In this document: positions 7,369-15,089 of the stretch, one piece after another
How the letters are laid out: each line of letters starts with the position of its first letter
Position numbering within the stretch: position 1 is the stretch's first letter
NCBI GenBank assembly: GCA_028679985.1
Contig: JAJRAH010000153.1
Coordinates: 1 to 17,251, forward strand
Direction of reading: 5' to 3'
DNA: 17,251 nucleotides
Origin: Methanomassiliicoccales archaeon
GTDB taxonomy: Archaea; Thermoplasmatota; Thermoplasmata; Methanomassiliicoccales; JACIVX01
Notes under the pieces: generated by a model
Databases searched by the model: none
Told to the model about the DNA's origin: nothing
The model's input: only the letters and a program-made list of their open reading frames with translations
Made by a program: the position numbers and the translations under genes

Positions 7369-8166
7369 CTATCCCTCTTCCTTTAGCAGTTTCGTTGTGA
7401 CCTCGACGAGGGGATGATGCGATCCTTCGAGTATCTTGACGTCGTCGAGGGTCTTGAGGCCTCTCTCCTCGGCCGAACGTTCCATTCCTAGCTCGATCTC
7501 GGCACTCGGCTCCAGGACGAAAGCCGAGAACTGCCTCACCCCCATCTCCCTGGCGGCAAGGACCCTGTGGTGACCGTCGACGAGCAGGTAATGGTCGCGC
7601 TTCTGGATCACGATTATCGGCTCCACAAGGCCACGCTTGATCTCGTACTGCCTGCCCCTGAGCTCATCGGCATAGACCTCGTGCTGGGTCGGTCTCAAGG
7701 ACTCGATGGGGATTATCATCCTCTTGACTTTGATGTCCACCTTGTGCTTCGACTCAAGAAATGTCTTGACCATCAACACTTTGTTGGGAGTGGCCCTTTC
7801 TATGTGTGATCTCACGATGTCGATGTTCGAGATCATCCCGACGAGCCTTCCCTTCGCGTCTACCACCGGGACGTTTCTCAATCCATATCTGAGAAGAACG
7901 CGGGCGGCGTCATCGATGTCCATCTCAGGTCTTACCGTGATCGTCCCTCTCTTCGCGATCTGTCGGACCTTGATCTTTGGTTTCGCGGAGGCTCTGAGCA
8001 ACTCCTTCGCGGTAACGAATCCGACAAGGCGACCGTCCTCAGCCACCGGGAGCCCGTGAAACTCCGTCGATATGAGCTTCTTCGTAGCCTCTTCGACAGT
8101 GTAATCCGGGGACACGGAAACGACATCCCGGACCATGTAGTCCTCCACACGCAACTTCTTGTCCAT
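7369..8166 (-). CDS. CBS-pair plus ParB/Srx-fold domain protein
   Basis: The protein has 265 residues. Two CBS domains fill the first half (about 7-60 and 66-122, with HGLPVAEDGRLVGFVT and RNVPVVDAKGRLVGMIS). Such pairs usually bind adenine nucleotides. A ParB/sulfiredoxin-fold domain follows (about 150-222) with the phosphate-binding motif LLVDGHHRVLAAREMGV (DGHHR at 197-201). A conserved-looking tail carries GLKTLDDVKIL. There is no helix-turn-helix and no ParA gene nearby, so chromosome partition is unlikely. The archaeal ADP-dependent free-serine kinase SerK has this fold and motif, so a CBS-regulated small-molecule kinase is an alternative; that is inference. GAGGTGA (8182-8176) precedes the ATG by nine bases, and a TTTATG element sits near 8208. 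Confidence 0.88.
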   Translation of the reverse strand: MDKKLRVEDYMVRDVVSVSPDYTVEEATKKLISTEFHGLPVAEDGRLVGFVTAKELLRASAKPKIKVRQIAKRGTITVRPEMDIDDAARVLLRYGLRNVPVVDAKGRLVGMISNIDIVRSHIERATPNKVLMVKTFLESKHKVDIKVKRMIIPIESLRPTQHEVYADELRGRQYEIKRGLVEPIIVIQKRDHYLLVDGHHRVLAAREMGVRQFSAFVLEPSAEIELGMERSAEERGLKTLDDVKILEGSHHPLVEVTTKLLKEEG

Positions 8167-8299
8167 TGCCGGGCGTCACCTCGTGTAGTTATCTGGGAGT
8201 TCATTCATAAACCTAATGACAGACCTGCGCACGGCAACGAGAATGTTAGGACAGAGGAATCAGCATTATCCCCAGTCGATATTCTGGGATACCTTAAGG

Positions 8300-8307
8300 A
8301 ATAAATA
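8300..8307 (+). promoter_or_regulatory. TATA box of tRNA-Asp
   Basis: AATAAATA is centred about 32 bases before the tRNA 5' end, in G/C-richer surroundings. This is the expected archaeal promoter position for a tRNA with a short or absent 5' leader. Confidence 0.5.
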
Positions 8308-8335
8308 CGACCTACCTATTCTGGTCTCAAGCAAG

Positions 8336-8430
8336 GCCCCGGTAGTGTAGTGGCCTATCATCCGGGCCTGTCGTTCCTCAACTGGAGGAGCAGACAGCCC
8401 GGGACTCGGGTCCGAATCCCGACCGGGGCG
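8336..8430 (+). tRNA. tRNA-Asp (GTC) with a 22-base intron
   Basis: The cloverleaf is complete. The acceptor stem is GCCCCGG (8336-8342) with CCGGGGC (8423-8429). The discriminator is G73 (8430), an Asp identity base. The D arm starts at 8345. The anticodon stem is CGGGC (8363-8367) with GCCCG (8397-8401). The anticodon GTC is at 8370-8372 with T33 before it. The variable loop has four bases. The T arm is TCGGG-TCCGAAT-CCCGA (8406-8422). The intron, 8374-8395, lies between positions 37 and 38. The spliced length is 73 bases, and CCA is not encoded. The tRNA is convergent with the giant protease gene, with 34 bases between them. Confidence 0.96.
8374..8395 (+). other. tRNA intron with canonical bulge-helix-bulge splice sites
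   Basis: The precursor folds as follows. CTGT (8368-8371) pairs with GCAG (8390-8393), a four-pair helix including one U-G. It is flanked by 3-base bulges CGT (8372-8374) and ACA (8394-8396). A second helix, TCCTC (8375-8379) with GAGGA (8385-8389), is closed by AACTG. Cutting between the second and third base of each bulge removes exactly 8374-8395, the canonical EndA product. Confidence 0.92.
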
Positions 8431-8450
8431 CTCATTCTCCTCACCCACAT

Positions 8451-8478
8451 CCGGCAATCTTCTCTCATCGCTTGCCGG
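8451..8478 (-). terminator. Perfect 7-bp hairpin across the protease stop codon
   Basis: CCGGCAA (8451-8457) and TTGCCGG (8472-8478) are perfect inverted complements. The TGA (8467-8465) is in the 14-base loop. It lies between the convergent protease and tRNA-Asp ends. No T-run follows. Confidence 0.4.
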
Positions 8479-11400
8479 TTCTTCCCTTCTTTCGAGACAA
8501 CATGACAACGCAAACCGCCACGGCAACGACACCTATCAGGACGATGACTGCTCCTGTGCTTGAGTCAAGAGGGGAATCAACCTGATCGCCATCGACGGTG
8601 AACTGGATCGCCACACGGTTGTTCTCCTCGGATATCTCGCTTATCATCCCTCCGCCGTCGATATCGATGACGAGTTCATGTTCCCCTTCCACAGCTGTCC
8701 AGAACGTCACCGCGGTAGATGTCGAGTGCGAGGGGATATCCACGACCGCGGTGCCTATCGGTTCCCCGTCGATGAGAAAGGCTATGATTGCACCGTGGAT
8801 CGAAGCGGATCCATTGTTGTCGACTCGGACGGACATCGTGAGGTTCTGCCCGACTCCAGCGGACCCCGGGGCGATCGAGATTCCCGACGTCGCGACCTGA
8901 AGATCTGGTAGCAGAATTTCGATCACCTTCGTTACAGAAGACGTGTTCCCCCAGTCATCGGTGACCGCCAGCGTCACCTGGTACGTTCCTTCGCCCGAAA
9001 AAGGATGGTCCGGTGATGGGTCCGCAGACGTCCCGCCGTCTCCGAAGGTCCAAGCATAGGACGTCACCAGACCGTCCGGGTCAGATGACGCGCTGGAGAA
9101 TCTTACGGTCGAGGCCGCGCTCTCACTCACAGGTTCCCAGTCGAAATCCGCAAGGGGCGACAGATTCCTGACACGCAGTGTCTTCCGGGTTGAATTGAGG
9201 CCTCCGTCATCATCCTCGACGGTCAAAGTGACGACATAGTCACCCGGCCTTGCATAGCTGTGTTCCGGTGACATTTCCTCGCTCCCGAACCCGTCGCCGA
9301 AGCTCCAGTTCCAGGACGCTATCTCTCCGTCAGGGTCGACGGACCTATCTAGGAATGAGACCTCCTCCAGGCTAGCCGGAGAAGAGCTCATCTCGAACGA
9401 GACAAGAGCGAGGGAGTTGCTGACTTGCAGAAGACGACTAGTGGTGTTCGACGCACCATCATCATCCTTGATCGTCAGACTGACCGAATACCACCCGTCA
9501 TCTGCATAGCGATGCGTCGGAGATTCCTGATCCGACGAGGCACCATCTCCGAAGTCCCAGTAGAAATCGACAACGGAGCCATCCGGATCTTCGGAATCGT
9601 CGCTGAACTGAATCAGACTACATGTCGACGGAGCGCTCGGTGACCAACCAAACGTCACCGAAGGCACGATGTTGTGAACGGTCAAGCCGACATTAGCACC
9701 GTCCGTGGCACCGACGTCGTCGCTGACGACCAGCCTCACCTCATAGAACCCATCCTCCGAATACCGGTGACTGGGATTCTTTTTCGAGGAGTAAGAACCG
9801 TCCCCGAAATCCCAGCTCCACTCCGTTATTGATCCGTCTGGGTCATTCGAACTATCAATGAACTGCACCTCGTTCAACGTGGTCGGCTCCTGAGGGGTAT
9901 AGGAGAATCCCGCCTGCGGCATCTCGTCTCCGGCCGGAACCCGCTTGGTCAGGGTCGAGATAGCTCCATCATCGTCTTTGACAACCAGGGTCACGGAATA
10001 CACGCCCTTTGAAGCGAAAGCGTGAGAGGGATCCGCCTCTGAAGATGTCGATCCGTCGCCGAAATCCCATTCCCAAGAGACTATGAGCCCATCCGTGTCG
10101 ACCGAATCATCTGAGAATTGAACGACCTCGCCCACGGCTGGGAAATCAGGGGAGTAGCTGAAGGAGACCACCGGAGGGCGATTCTCGACAATGATCGTCT
10201 CGGATACGGAGTTCTCGACGCTCTCATCGTCCCTGACAGTGAGCACGACCCCGTACTCTCCTTCATCTGAATAGGAATGGGTCACGTTCCGGGAGAATGC
10301 GACCCTGCCGTCTCCGAAATCCCAAGTCCAGTTGACTATCCTCCCGTCAGGATCATACGATGCGTCCTCGAATCTGATCGGCTCCGAGCTCAGGGGGTTC
10401 GCGGGGGAATACGTGAAATCGGCAATCGGAGGATAGTTCTCGTCCGTGAGTGCGGTGAGGAAAGGATATCGGTCGACGCAGCTTCCCCCTTGCACCGAAT
10501 GAGGAGTGTCACCTATTCCATCTCCTCCCGGCATGTTCTGGCTTGGACCCGAATGCTCGTCAATGCTGGCATAGTCGTCCCAGAAGTTGCCTCCGGCCGG
10601 ATAGGATAGGTTGTAGCTGTTGATTCCGTCGTCCCAGGCGCTTATTTCGTTCGAGAGGAAGTCGTTGCGGTAGACCAGATTGCCGTCGCAATCGACAGCG
10701 TGGATTCCGATGATATTATCGTGAAAGGAACAGCGCGTGACCGTGATCTTCGAAGAACCGTAGATAAGCAGGCCGTCAACGTTGTTATGGAGGTCGAGAT
10801 CATTCAGCGAGATGTTCGTGCAGGATACGAGCACCACACAGCCGACGTCTCCGTGTGATTGATTGACGACCATGTCTTCACGGTCAACCAAATACACAAG
10901 GTCGCCGGCAGTGAGACTGTTTGAGGAAACGTCATGCAAGAAGTGGGCGATCTCAGAGCCGGTGATTCCGAAATCGAACCTGCTCCCGTTCATGATGTTA
11001 CCTCGCACGGTGAGAGACTCGGACATCTCGACCTCGAGACCGAGGTAACAATCGCGGATTCGACAATCGAGAACGTCGACATTGCTGCTATTCTCAATCT
11101 CCAGTCCGACCCTAGCACCAACTACATCCGCACGCACGATCACGATGCCGCTAGAGTCCTCGATCCTCAACCCACCTGTGGCATTTGAGAGTGTGACGTC
11201 ACTGATGTCCGCCTCATTCGATTCGGAAATCGTCACTCCGTCGCACGCGTTGAGCGAGACGTTCTTCATCTGTACCGAACCACCCATAATTCGCATCCCC
11301 GGAAGAGTCCCTACTCCAACGCATCGCTGAAACGACGTGTTTTGAATCGAGGTGCTGGAGCCTTGCAGGCCGGTGAAATGGAATCCGACTTCGCCGTCGC

Positions 11401-13783
11401 TGAGTATAGAGCATCCGACGATATCGACAGAACCCGAATCGTCGATGCCGAAGTTGCGATTCCACGACGATTCGAAGCGGAGTGTCGAATTGAACAACCT
11501 CAGCTGACCTGTCGGAGCTACGACGATGCTCCCGCTGAGGGAAAGGACTTCGCCTTCGACGATTTCGATATCGGATATCTCCCATGATACATCGGCTTCG
11601 ATGGAGGTCTCGTCATTCGACATCCAAGAGTCCGAGGTCAGGTTGGTTCTCACCGTTAGAATCGTCGGCCTGATATCTGTCGGAACCCAGTCGAACTGCG
11701 CTTCAACGACGCCCCCTGCAGTGATATCGACATAAGACGTCGATGCAAGAGTGCCATCCACCAAGAGTTCCACCGGGACATCGTATTCGTCCGCACTGCC
11801 GAGATTCCTGACGATGCTCGTCACCGCGCAACTCTTGCCGACATAGGGAGGACCGATCTCGACGTCGCTGACGCCGACATCGTGCCCCCTATCCTCGATG
11901 AAGTGGATCTCCATCTCCGGATCCCCCAGAAGGTTGATGCTCATGCAGCACCACCTCATCGATCCGATGCTTCCGATGGATGAGATGATATCCTCTTTGG
12001 AATCGGATAATGCCGACCCGAGGTTTCTGATGCGCTCATCGAATACGGCATCGAAGAACTCGATATCGTAGAGCTGGGAGGGACCGTTCGTGCTCCCTGG
12101 AGCATACCATCCGTAACGCGAGTTCACGATCATCGCAACTGCGGCATGTTCGCTGCTCAGGAAATGCTCTGCGATCGACTCCTGCTGTCCGCTTGTGGCC
12201 TGGTCAAACGCCCCGATGTCGCATGCCTGAGAGTAGAGCACGAAGTACTTCGTGTTCACGAGATCCTCAACATCGCTGATCGTCATATCTGCGAACTCAC
12301 TATCGCTGCCGTGGCCCATATGATTGACAACATTCACCCCGCCATTGAGGGCGGACAGCAACGCACCCTCCGAAAACGTTCCGTCCCTTTCGTATAGGCG
12401 CATTATGTCAAGATCCGGATTCGTGACAGGGAACGATTCGGCAACGACTTCGTCTTTGTAGTCGCCACCCCACGTGGGACGGTCGTCGAGCTTGTTCCCT
12501 ACCATCAGAGACTTGTTCAGATAGCTGCTGGAGTAGTCACGCTCGTAGGAGATGACCTTGTCCACGAAGTTCCTTGCTTCCGCCGGCGTGTCGATCGTTG
12601 CGCGCCCGACGCTGACCTCGCTGAGCAGATCCGCCTCATCACCAGCCGTGCCTCCCCCCTGATCGGCCCCTTCCCCATAGATTCCGTCGTTGTCCGTATC
12701 CCACGATCCATCAAGGCCCGAGTAGTAGATGTCGGCCGGAATATCCTCGGTGTACAGTCCAGTCACTCTCACCGTCCTCAGTGGTACAATCTCGTCATCG
12801 CCGCCAAGCAGGGCAAACTGGACTCCCCAATTCGTATGGACGTCCTTGATGAAATTCCTGATCTGAGTCTGAGTATCATTCCCCTTTCCACCATGGGAGA
12901 TCGGGTCACCCCAGTACGAGGGATTCGCCTTGATCCATTCGACTGTCACGACTTCCGAGGTCATGTTCGCGAGAAGCCTTTGTTCCGCGCCTCGGGATTC
13001 CTTCCATTCAGCTAGATCAGCGAAGTCCTGAGCGAGGGAAGCGGAGGTTATGATCACATACCTGACCGGACTACCGCTCCCCAAGAACGCGCGTTCGATT
13101 CGATAACTGTCAAGTACCTCGGGATTGTCGATCTTGAAGCGTACGGCCTCCGAGTCTGTGCACGTCATGGGGGTGGAGGATTCTGATGAGATCAGATGAA
13201 TCGTGATGTTCAACCGCGGGAAGTAGCAGAGACCGTCGATGACATCATACTTCACTGGGAGCAGCTTCAGAACAGCCACATTCATTCCATCGAGAACGTG
13301 TGTTCCGACGTACTCTACTTGTCTGATCGGGAAACACAAGTAAGGAACTGAATAGAACGAGTGCGCGGTGCAGCAAAGATCCTGACTCGCCTCCGAGTCT
13401 GATATTGGAGCGCACGTGCCAACAGTTTTCAGACAATCTGCTCCACCAATCCAGACAGACGAGGGGGTCTCCACGTCGAAACTCGAGAACTCCGTTCCTG
13501 GAGGAAGAAGGACTCTCGCGGTCCTGAAAGGGAGCAAGGGCTCGCCTTCGCTTCCTGATGCCGAGAGTCCATCCATGGTCACGGAAATGCCGTGGCCCGT
13601 GTCCTCTATGATGGGTTCAGGAAAAGTGTACGAAAGACGCAATTCCATCGGCGTATCCAGGGATGCAGGGAGTCCCTGACAGGTCCCAACAGTGATCGGA
13701 ACCACTGATAGGATGAGGCCGACAACGAGTGCAAGTGCTCCGCAGGCAATCGCACGAATCCCCCACAGATTCCGAACGCCCAT
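8465..13783 (-). CDS. Giant secreted, membrane-anchored C25 (gingipain-like) protease with NosD, PKD and CARDB domains
   Basis: The protein has 1772 residues. Order: a signal peptide (about 1-37); a propeptide-like region; a C25 cysteine-peptidase region (about 238-622) with H491 in HMGHGS, C521 in SQACDIGAFD and the closing NLLGDPEMEIHF; a CARDB domain (about 625-730); a right-handed beta-helix of NosD type (about 735-1108, closing with YPAGGNFWDDY, DGIGDTP and DRYPFL); six PKD repeats (about 1114-1624), each with a W-x-FGDG-like core; a second CARDB domain (about 1626-1735); and a C-terminal membrane helix followed by RKKGRTGKR, cytoplasmic side. The likely role is cleavage of extracellular protein at the cell surface, with the repeats as stalk or binding modules. 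The ATG at 13783 is chosen because it begins the signal peptide and lies 29 bases after a TATA box. The 68-codon upstream extension runs into the next gene. Confidence 0.92.
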   Translation of the reverse strand: MGVRNLWGIRAIACGALALVVGLILSVVPITVGTCQGLPASLDTPMELRLSYTFPEPIIEDTGHGISVTMDGLSASGSEGEPLLPFRTARVLLPPGTEFSSFDVETPSSVWIGGADCLKTVGTCAPISDSEASQDLCCTAHSFYSVPYLCFPIRQVEYVGTHVLDGMNVAVLKLLPVKYDVIDGLCYFPRLNITIHLISSESSTPMTCTDSEAVRFKIDNPEVLDSYRIERAFLGSGSPVRYVIITSASLAQDFADLAEWKESRGAEQRLLANMTSEVVTVEWIKANPSYWGDPISHGGKGNDTQTQIRNFIKDVHTNWGVQFALLGGDDEIVPLRTVRVTGLYTEDIPADIYYSGLDGSWDTDNDGIYGEGADQGGGTAGDEADLLSEVSVGRATIDTPAEARNFVDKVISYERDYSSSYLNKSLMVGNKLDDRPTWGGDYKDEVVAESFPVTNPDLDIMRLYERDGTFSEGALLSALNGGVNVVNHMGHGSDSEFADMTISDVEDLVNTKYFVLYSQACDIGAFDQATSGQQESIAEHFLSSEHAAVAMIVNSRYGWYAPGSTNGPSQLYDIEFFDAVFDERIRNLGSALSDSKEDIISSIGSIGSMRWCCMSINLLGDPEMEIHFIEDRGHDVGVSDVEIGPPYVGKSCAVTSIVRNLGSADEYDVPVELLVDGTLASTSYVDITAGGVVEAQFDWVPTDIRPTILTVRTNLTSDSWMSNDETSIEADVSWEISDIEIVEGEVLSLSGSIVVAPTGQLRLFNSTLRFESSWNRNFGIDDSGSVDIVGCSILSDGEVGFHFTGLQGSSTSIQNTSFQRCVGVGTLPGMRIMGGSVQMKNVSLNACDGVTISESNEADISDVTLSNATGGLRIEDSSGIVIVRADVVGARVGLEIENSSNVDVLDCRIRDCYLGLEVEMSESLTVRGNIMNGSRFDFGITGSEIAHFLHDVSSNSLTAGDLVYLVDREDMVVNQSHGDVGCVVLVSCTNISLNDLDLHNNVDGLLIYGSSKITVTRCSFHDNIIGIHAVDCDGNLVYRNDFLSNEISAWDDGINSYNLSYPAGGNFWDDYASIDEHSGPSQNMPGGDGIGDTPHSVQGGSCVDRYPFLTALTDENYPPIADFTYSPANPLSSEPIRFEDASYDPDGRIVNWTWDFGDGRVAFSRNVTHSYSDEGEYGVVLTVRDDESVENSVSETIIVENRPPVVSFSYSPDFPAVGEVVQFSDDSVDTDGLIVSWEWDFGDGSTSSEADPSHAFASKGVYSVTLVVKDDDGAISTLTKRVPAGDEMPQAGFSYTPQEPTTLNEVQFIDSSNDPDGSITEWSWDFGDGSYSSKKNPSHRYSEDGFYEVRLVVSDDVGATDGANVGLTVHNIVPSVTFGWSPSAPSTCSLIQFSDDSEDPDGSVVDFYWDFGDGASSDQESPTHRYADDGWYSVSLTIKDDDGASNTTSRLLQVSNSLALVSFEMSSSPASLEEVSFLDRSVDPDGEIASWNWSFGDGFGSEEMSPEHSYARPGDYVVTLTVEDDDGGLNSTRKTLRVRNLSPLADFDWEPVSESAASTVRFSSASSDPDGLVTSYAWTFGDGGTSADPSPDHPFSGEGTYQVTLAVTDDWGNTSSVTKVIEILLPDLQVATSGISIAPGSAGVGQNLTMSVRVDNNGSASIHGAIIAFLIDGEPIGTAVVDIPSHSTSTAVTFWTAVEGEHELVIDIDGGGMISEISEENNRVAIQFTVDGDQVDSPLDSSTGAVIVLIGVVAVAVCVVMLSRKKGRTGKR

Positions 13784-13808
13784 CGATGACCAGTAGGTCA
13801 AAACTTGA

Positions 13809-13815
13809 TTAAATA
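13809..13815 (-). promoter_or_regulatory. TATA box of the giant protease gene
   Basis: TATTTAA is centred 29 bases upstream of the ATG at 13783, with no Shine-Dalgarno sequence between them. This predicts a leaderless or nearly leaderless mRNA and supports the chosen start. Confidence 0.55.
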
Positions 13816-13871
13816 CGAATTGGTGGGGCTCGATATGGGACACGACCGCGACGGACTCGACCTGCGGTCCG

Positions 13872-13889
13872 TCATCGTTCAATCGATGA
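13872..13889 (-). terminator. Perfect 6-bp hairpin across the stop codon of the small cysteine protein
   Basis: TCATCG (13872-13877) and CGATGA (13884-13889) pair around TTCAAT, which contains the TGA (13881-13879). There is no T-run. It lies upstream of the protease promoter. Confidence 0.3.
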
Positions 13890-14208
13890 AATGTATGGAG
13901 ATAGACTTCTTCTGCTTCACCAGGTTCTTCGATATCATGCCCGCCTCGAGCCAGCAAACGTTGTAGACTGCAGCGGGGACCAGACAAGTGGGGGTCATTC
14001 CGGCCTTCTCGGCAAGATCGATTATCTTCGACCCGGCTATCTTAGAGTAGTCATCCACAGACGCGGACGTCAACAGACTCGCGAAATGCATGACGTCTTC
14101 ACAGCTTGACTCGAACCTCAGTCCGATGGTTCCATCTCCGCTGTCCATTGCTTCGATTGTCGTTTCGTGGGAGCACAACATCATGTCGACCTTGACCTTG
14201 GATGCCAT
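13879..14208 (-). CDS. Small conserved archaeal protein with four cysteines (DUF6951-like)
   Basis: The protein has 109 residues, no signal peptide and no membrane helix. It resembles a small archaeal family common in methanogens (DUF6951, from memory, so the name is tentative). Shared features are an early Cys before TTIEA, an E-S-x-C-E segment, a P-x-C-x-V-P segment and a C-terminal basic stretch. Cysteines are C12, C36, C75 and C85, suitable for metal or cluster binding or for disulfides; the function is unknown. It has its own TATA-like GATATAC near 14242, 34 bases before the ATG, so it may be transcribed apart from btuD, which ends 98 bases upstream on the same strand. The stop codon lies in a hairpin. 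Confidence 0.8.
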   Translation of the reverse strand: MASKVKVDMMLCSHETTIEAMDSGDGTIGLRFESSCEDVMHFASLLTSASVDDYSKIAGSKIIDLAEKAGMTPTCLVPAAVYNVCWLEAGMISKNLVKQKKSISIHFID

Positions 14209-14288
14209 GGCAATCCTTGAGCACCAATGACGAATCGCGTATATCTAGGTCGCTCAGGAAACGAATGTATGAGCGCTCCGATGTCTGC

Positions 14289-14308
14289 GACGATATCGCA
14301 AAATCGTC
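14289..14308 (-). terminator. Perfect 6-bp hairpin at the btuD stop codon
   Basis: GACGAT (14289-14294) and ATCGTC (14303-14308) pair around an 8-base loop. On the mRNA the stem begins inside the TGA (14309-14307). The loop holds four Us, but no U-run follows the stem. Confidence 0.3.
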
Positions 14309-15089
14309 ATCTGCAGCACTCGATAGGCGTCACGGTATAAGCACCAAGATGCCTATCGTACGAGACCGCAGCCCTAACCTTGAAAACCGACTCGATGTTC
14401 TTCTCCGTAAGCACTTCCGTCACTTCGCCCGAGGCCGCGATCTTCCCGGCGTTCATGAGGATCAGCTTCTCGCAGTACCTTGAAGCCAGGTTGAGATCGT
14501 GGGAGACGATGATGACAGTGAGCTTCTCGCTCCTGGCAAGCTTCCGAATGAGATCGAGTATCTCGAGCTGGTGATTCACGTCAAGGTGGAGTGTCGGCTC
14601 GTCCAGGAGAAGTATCTTCGGCTTCTGGGCAAGCGCCCTCGCGATGACTACGCGCTGCTTCTCCCCGCCGCTGATCTGATCCATCGTCCTGTCAGCGAGC
14701 TCCACGACGTTCGTCACCTCCATCGCCTTCTTGACTATTTCGAGATCCTTCTCCGACTCTCTCTCGAACCTCTCCATCGAAGGCGTTCGACCCATCATTA
14801 CTATGTCCAGGACTGTAAAAGGGAAGCTGACCACCGAATTCTGAGGAACGACCCCGATGTTCCCAGCGATCTCCCTCCGCGTCAACTCCGAGTAGTCTCT
14901 GCCGTCGATCAGAACTGTCCCTATCCTGGGGCTCAGGGCCCTATTGATGCACTTCAAGAGCGTGGTCTTGCCTGATCCATTCGGCCCTATGACGCCAATT
15001 ATCTCGCCATCACTTGCCTCAAAGGTGACATCGGCCAATACGTCCGAGCCCCCATAGGAGAAGCATACGCCTTGGATGACCAATCTCAC
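14307..15089 (-). CDS. btuD: ABC transporter ATPase, cobalamin/Fe(III)-siderophore type
   Basis: This 260-residue FecE/BtuD-type ATPase powers the importer with BtuC and BtuF. Visible motifs: Walker A GPNGSGKT (35-42); Q-loop Q83; signature ISGGE (139-143); Walker B ILLLDE (159-164); H-loop His197 (VSHD). The start is GTG 15089, seven bases after GGGGTGA. It overlaps the btuC stop by four bases (GTGA). Reading further upstream in this frame only gives an antisense-like, composition-biased shadow of btuC. The symbol reflects the family; the substrate could be cobalamin, a siderophore, haem or another metal chelate. Confidence 0.92.
   Translation of the reverse strand: MRLVIQGVCFSYGGSDVLADVTFEASDGEIIGVIGPNGSGKTTLLKCINRALSPRIGTVLIDGRDYSELTRREIAGNIGVVPQNSVVSFPFTVLDIVMMGRTPSMERFERESEKDLEIVKKAMEVTNVVELADRTMDQISGGEKQRVVIARALAQKPKILLLDEPTLHLDVNHQLEILDLIRKLARSEKLTVIIVSHDLNLASRYCEKLILMNAGKIAASGEVTEVLTEKNIESVFKVRAAVSYDRHLGAYTVTPIECCR

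Noticed and set aside
7369..8166. ParB chromosome partition protein or IMP dehydrogenase label
   Set aside because: No helix-turn-helix, ParA or parS was seen, and the IMP dehydrogenase barrel is absent. Only the CBS pair is shared with that enzyme.
8900..10450. Repeated DNA in the protease gene, considered as a repeat array or CRISPR
   Set aside because: The periodicity comes from six diverged PKD protein repeats. There are no identical DNA repeats with unique spacers.
13784..13987. 68-codon N-terminal extension of the giant protease reading frame
   Set aside because: It lies upstream of the TATA box at 13809-13815, overlaps the DUF6951-like gene, and would place the signal peptide in the middle of the protein.
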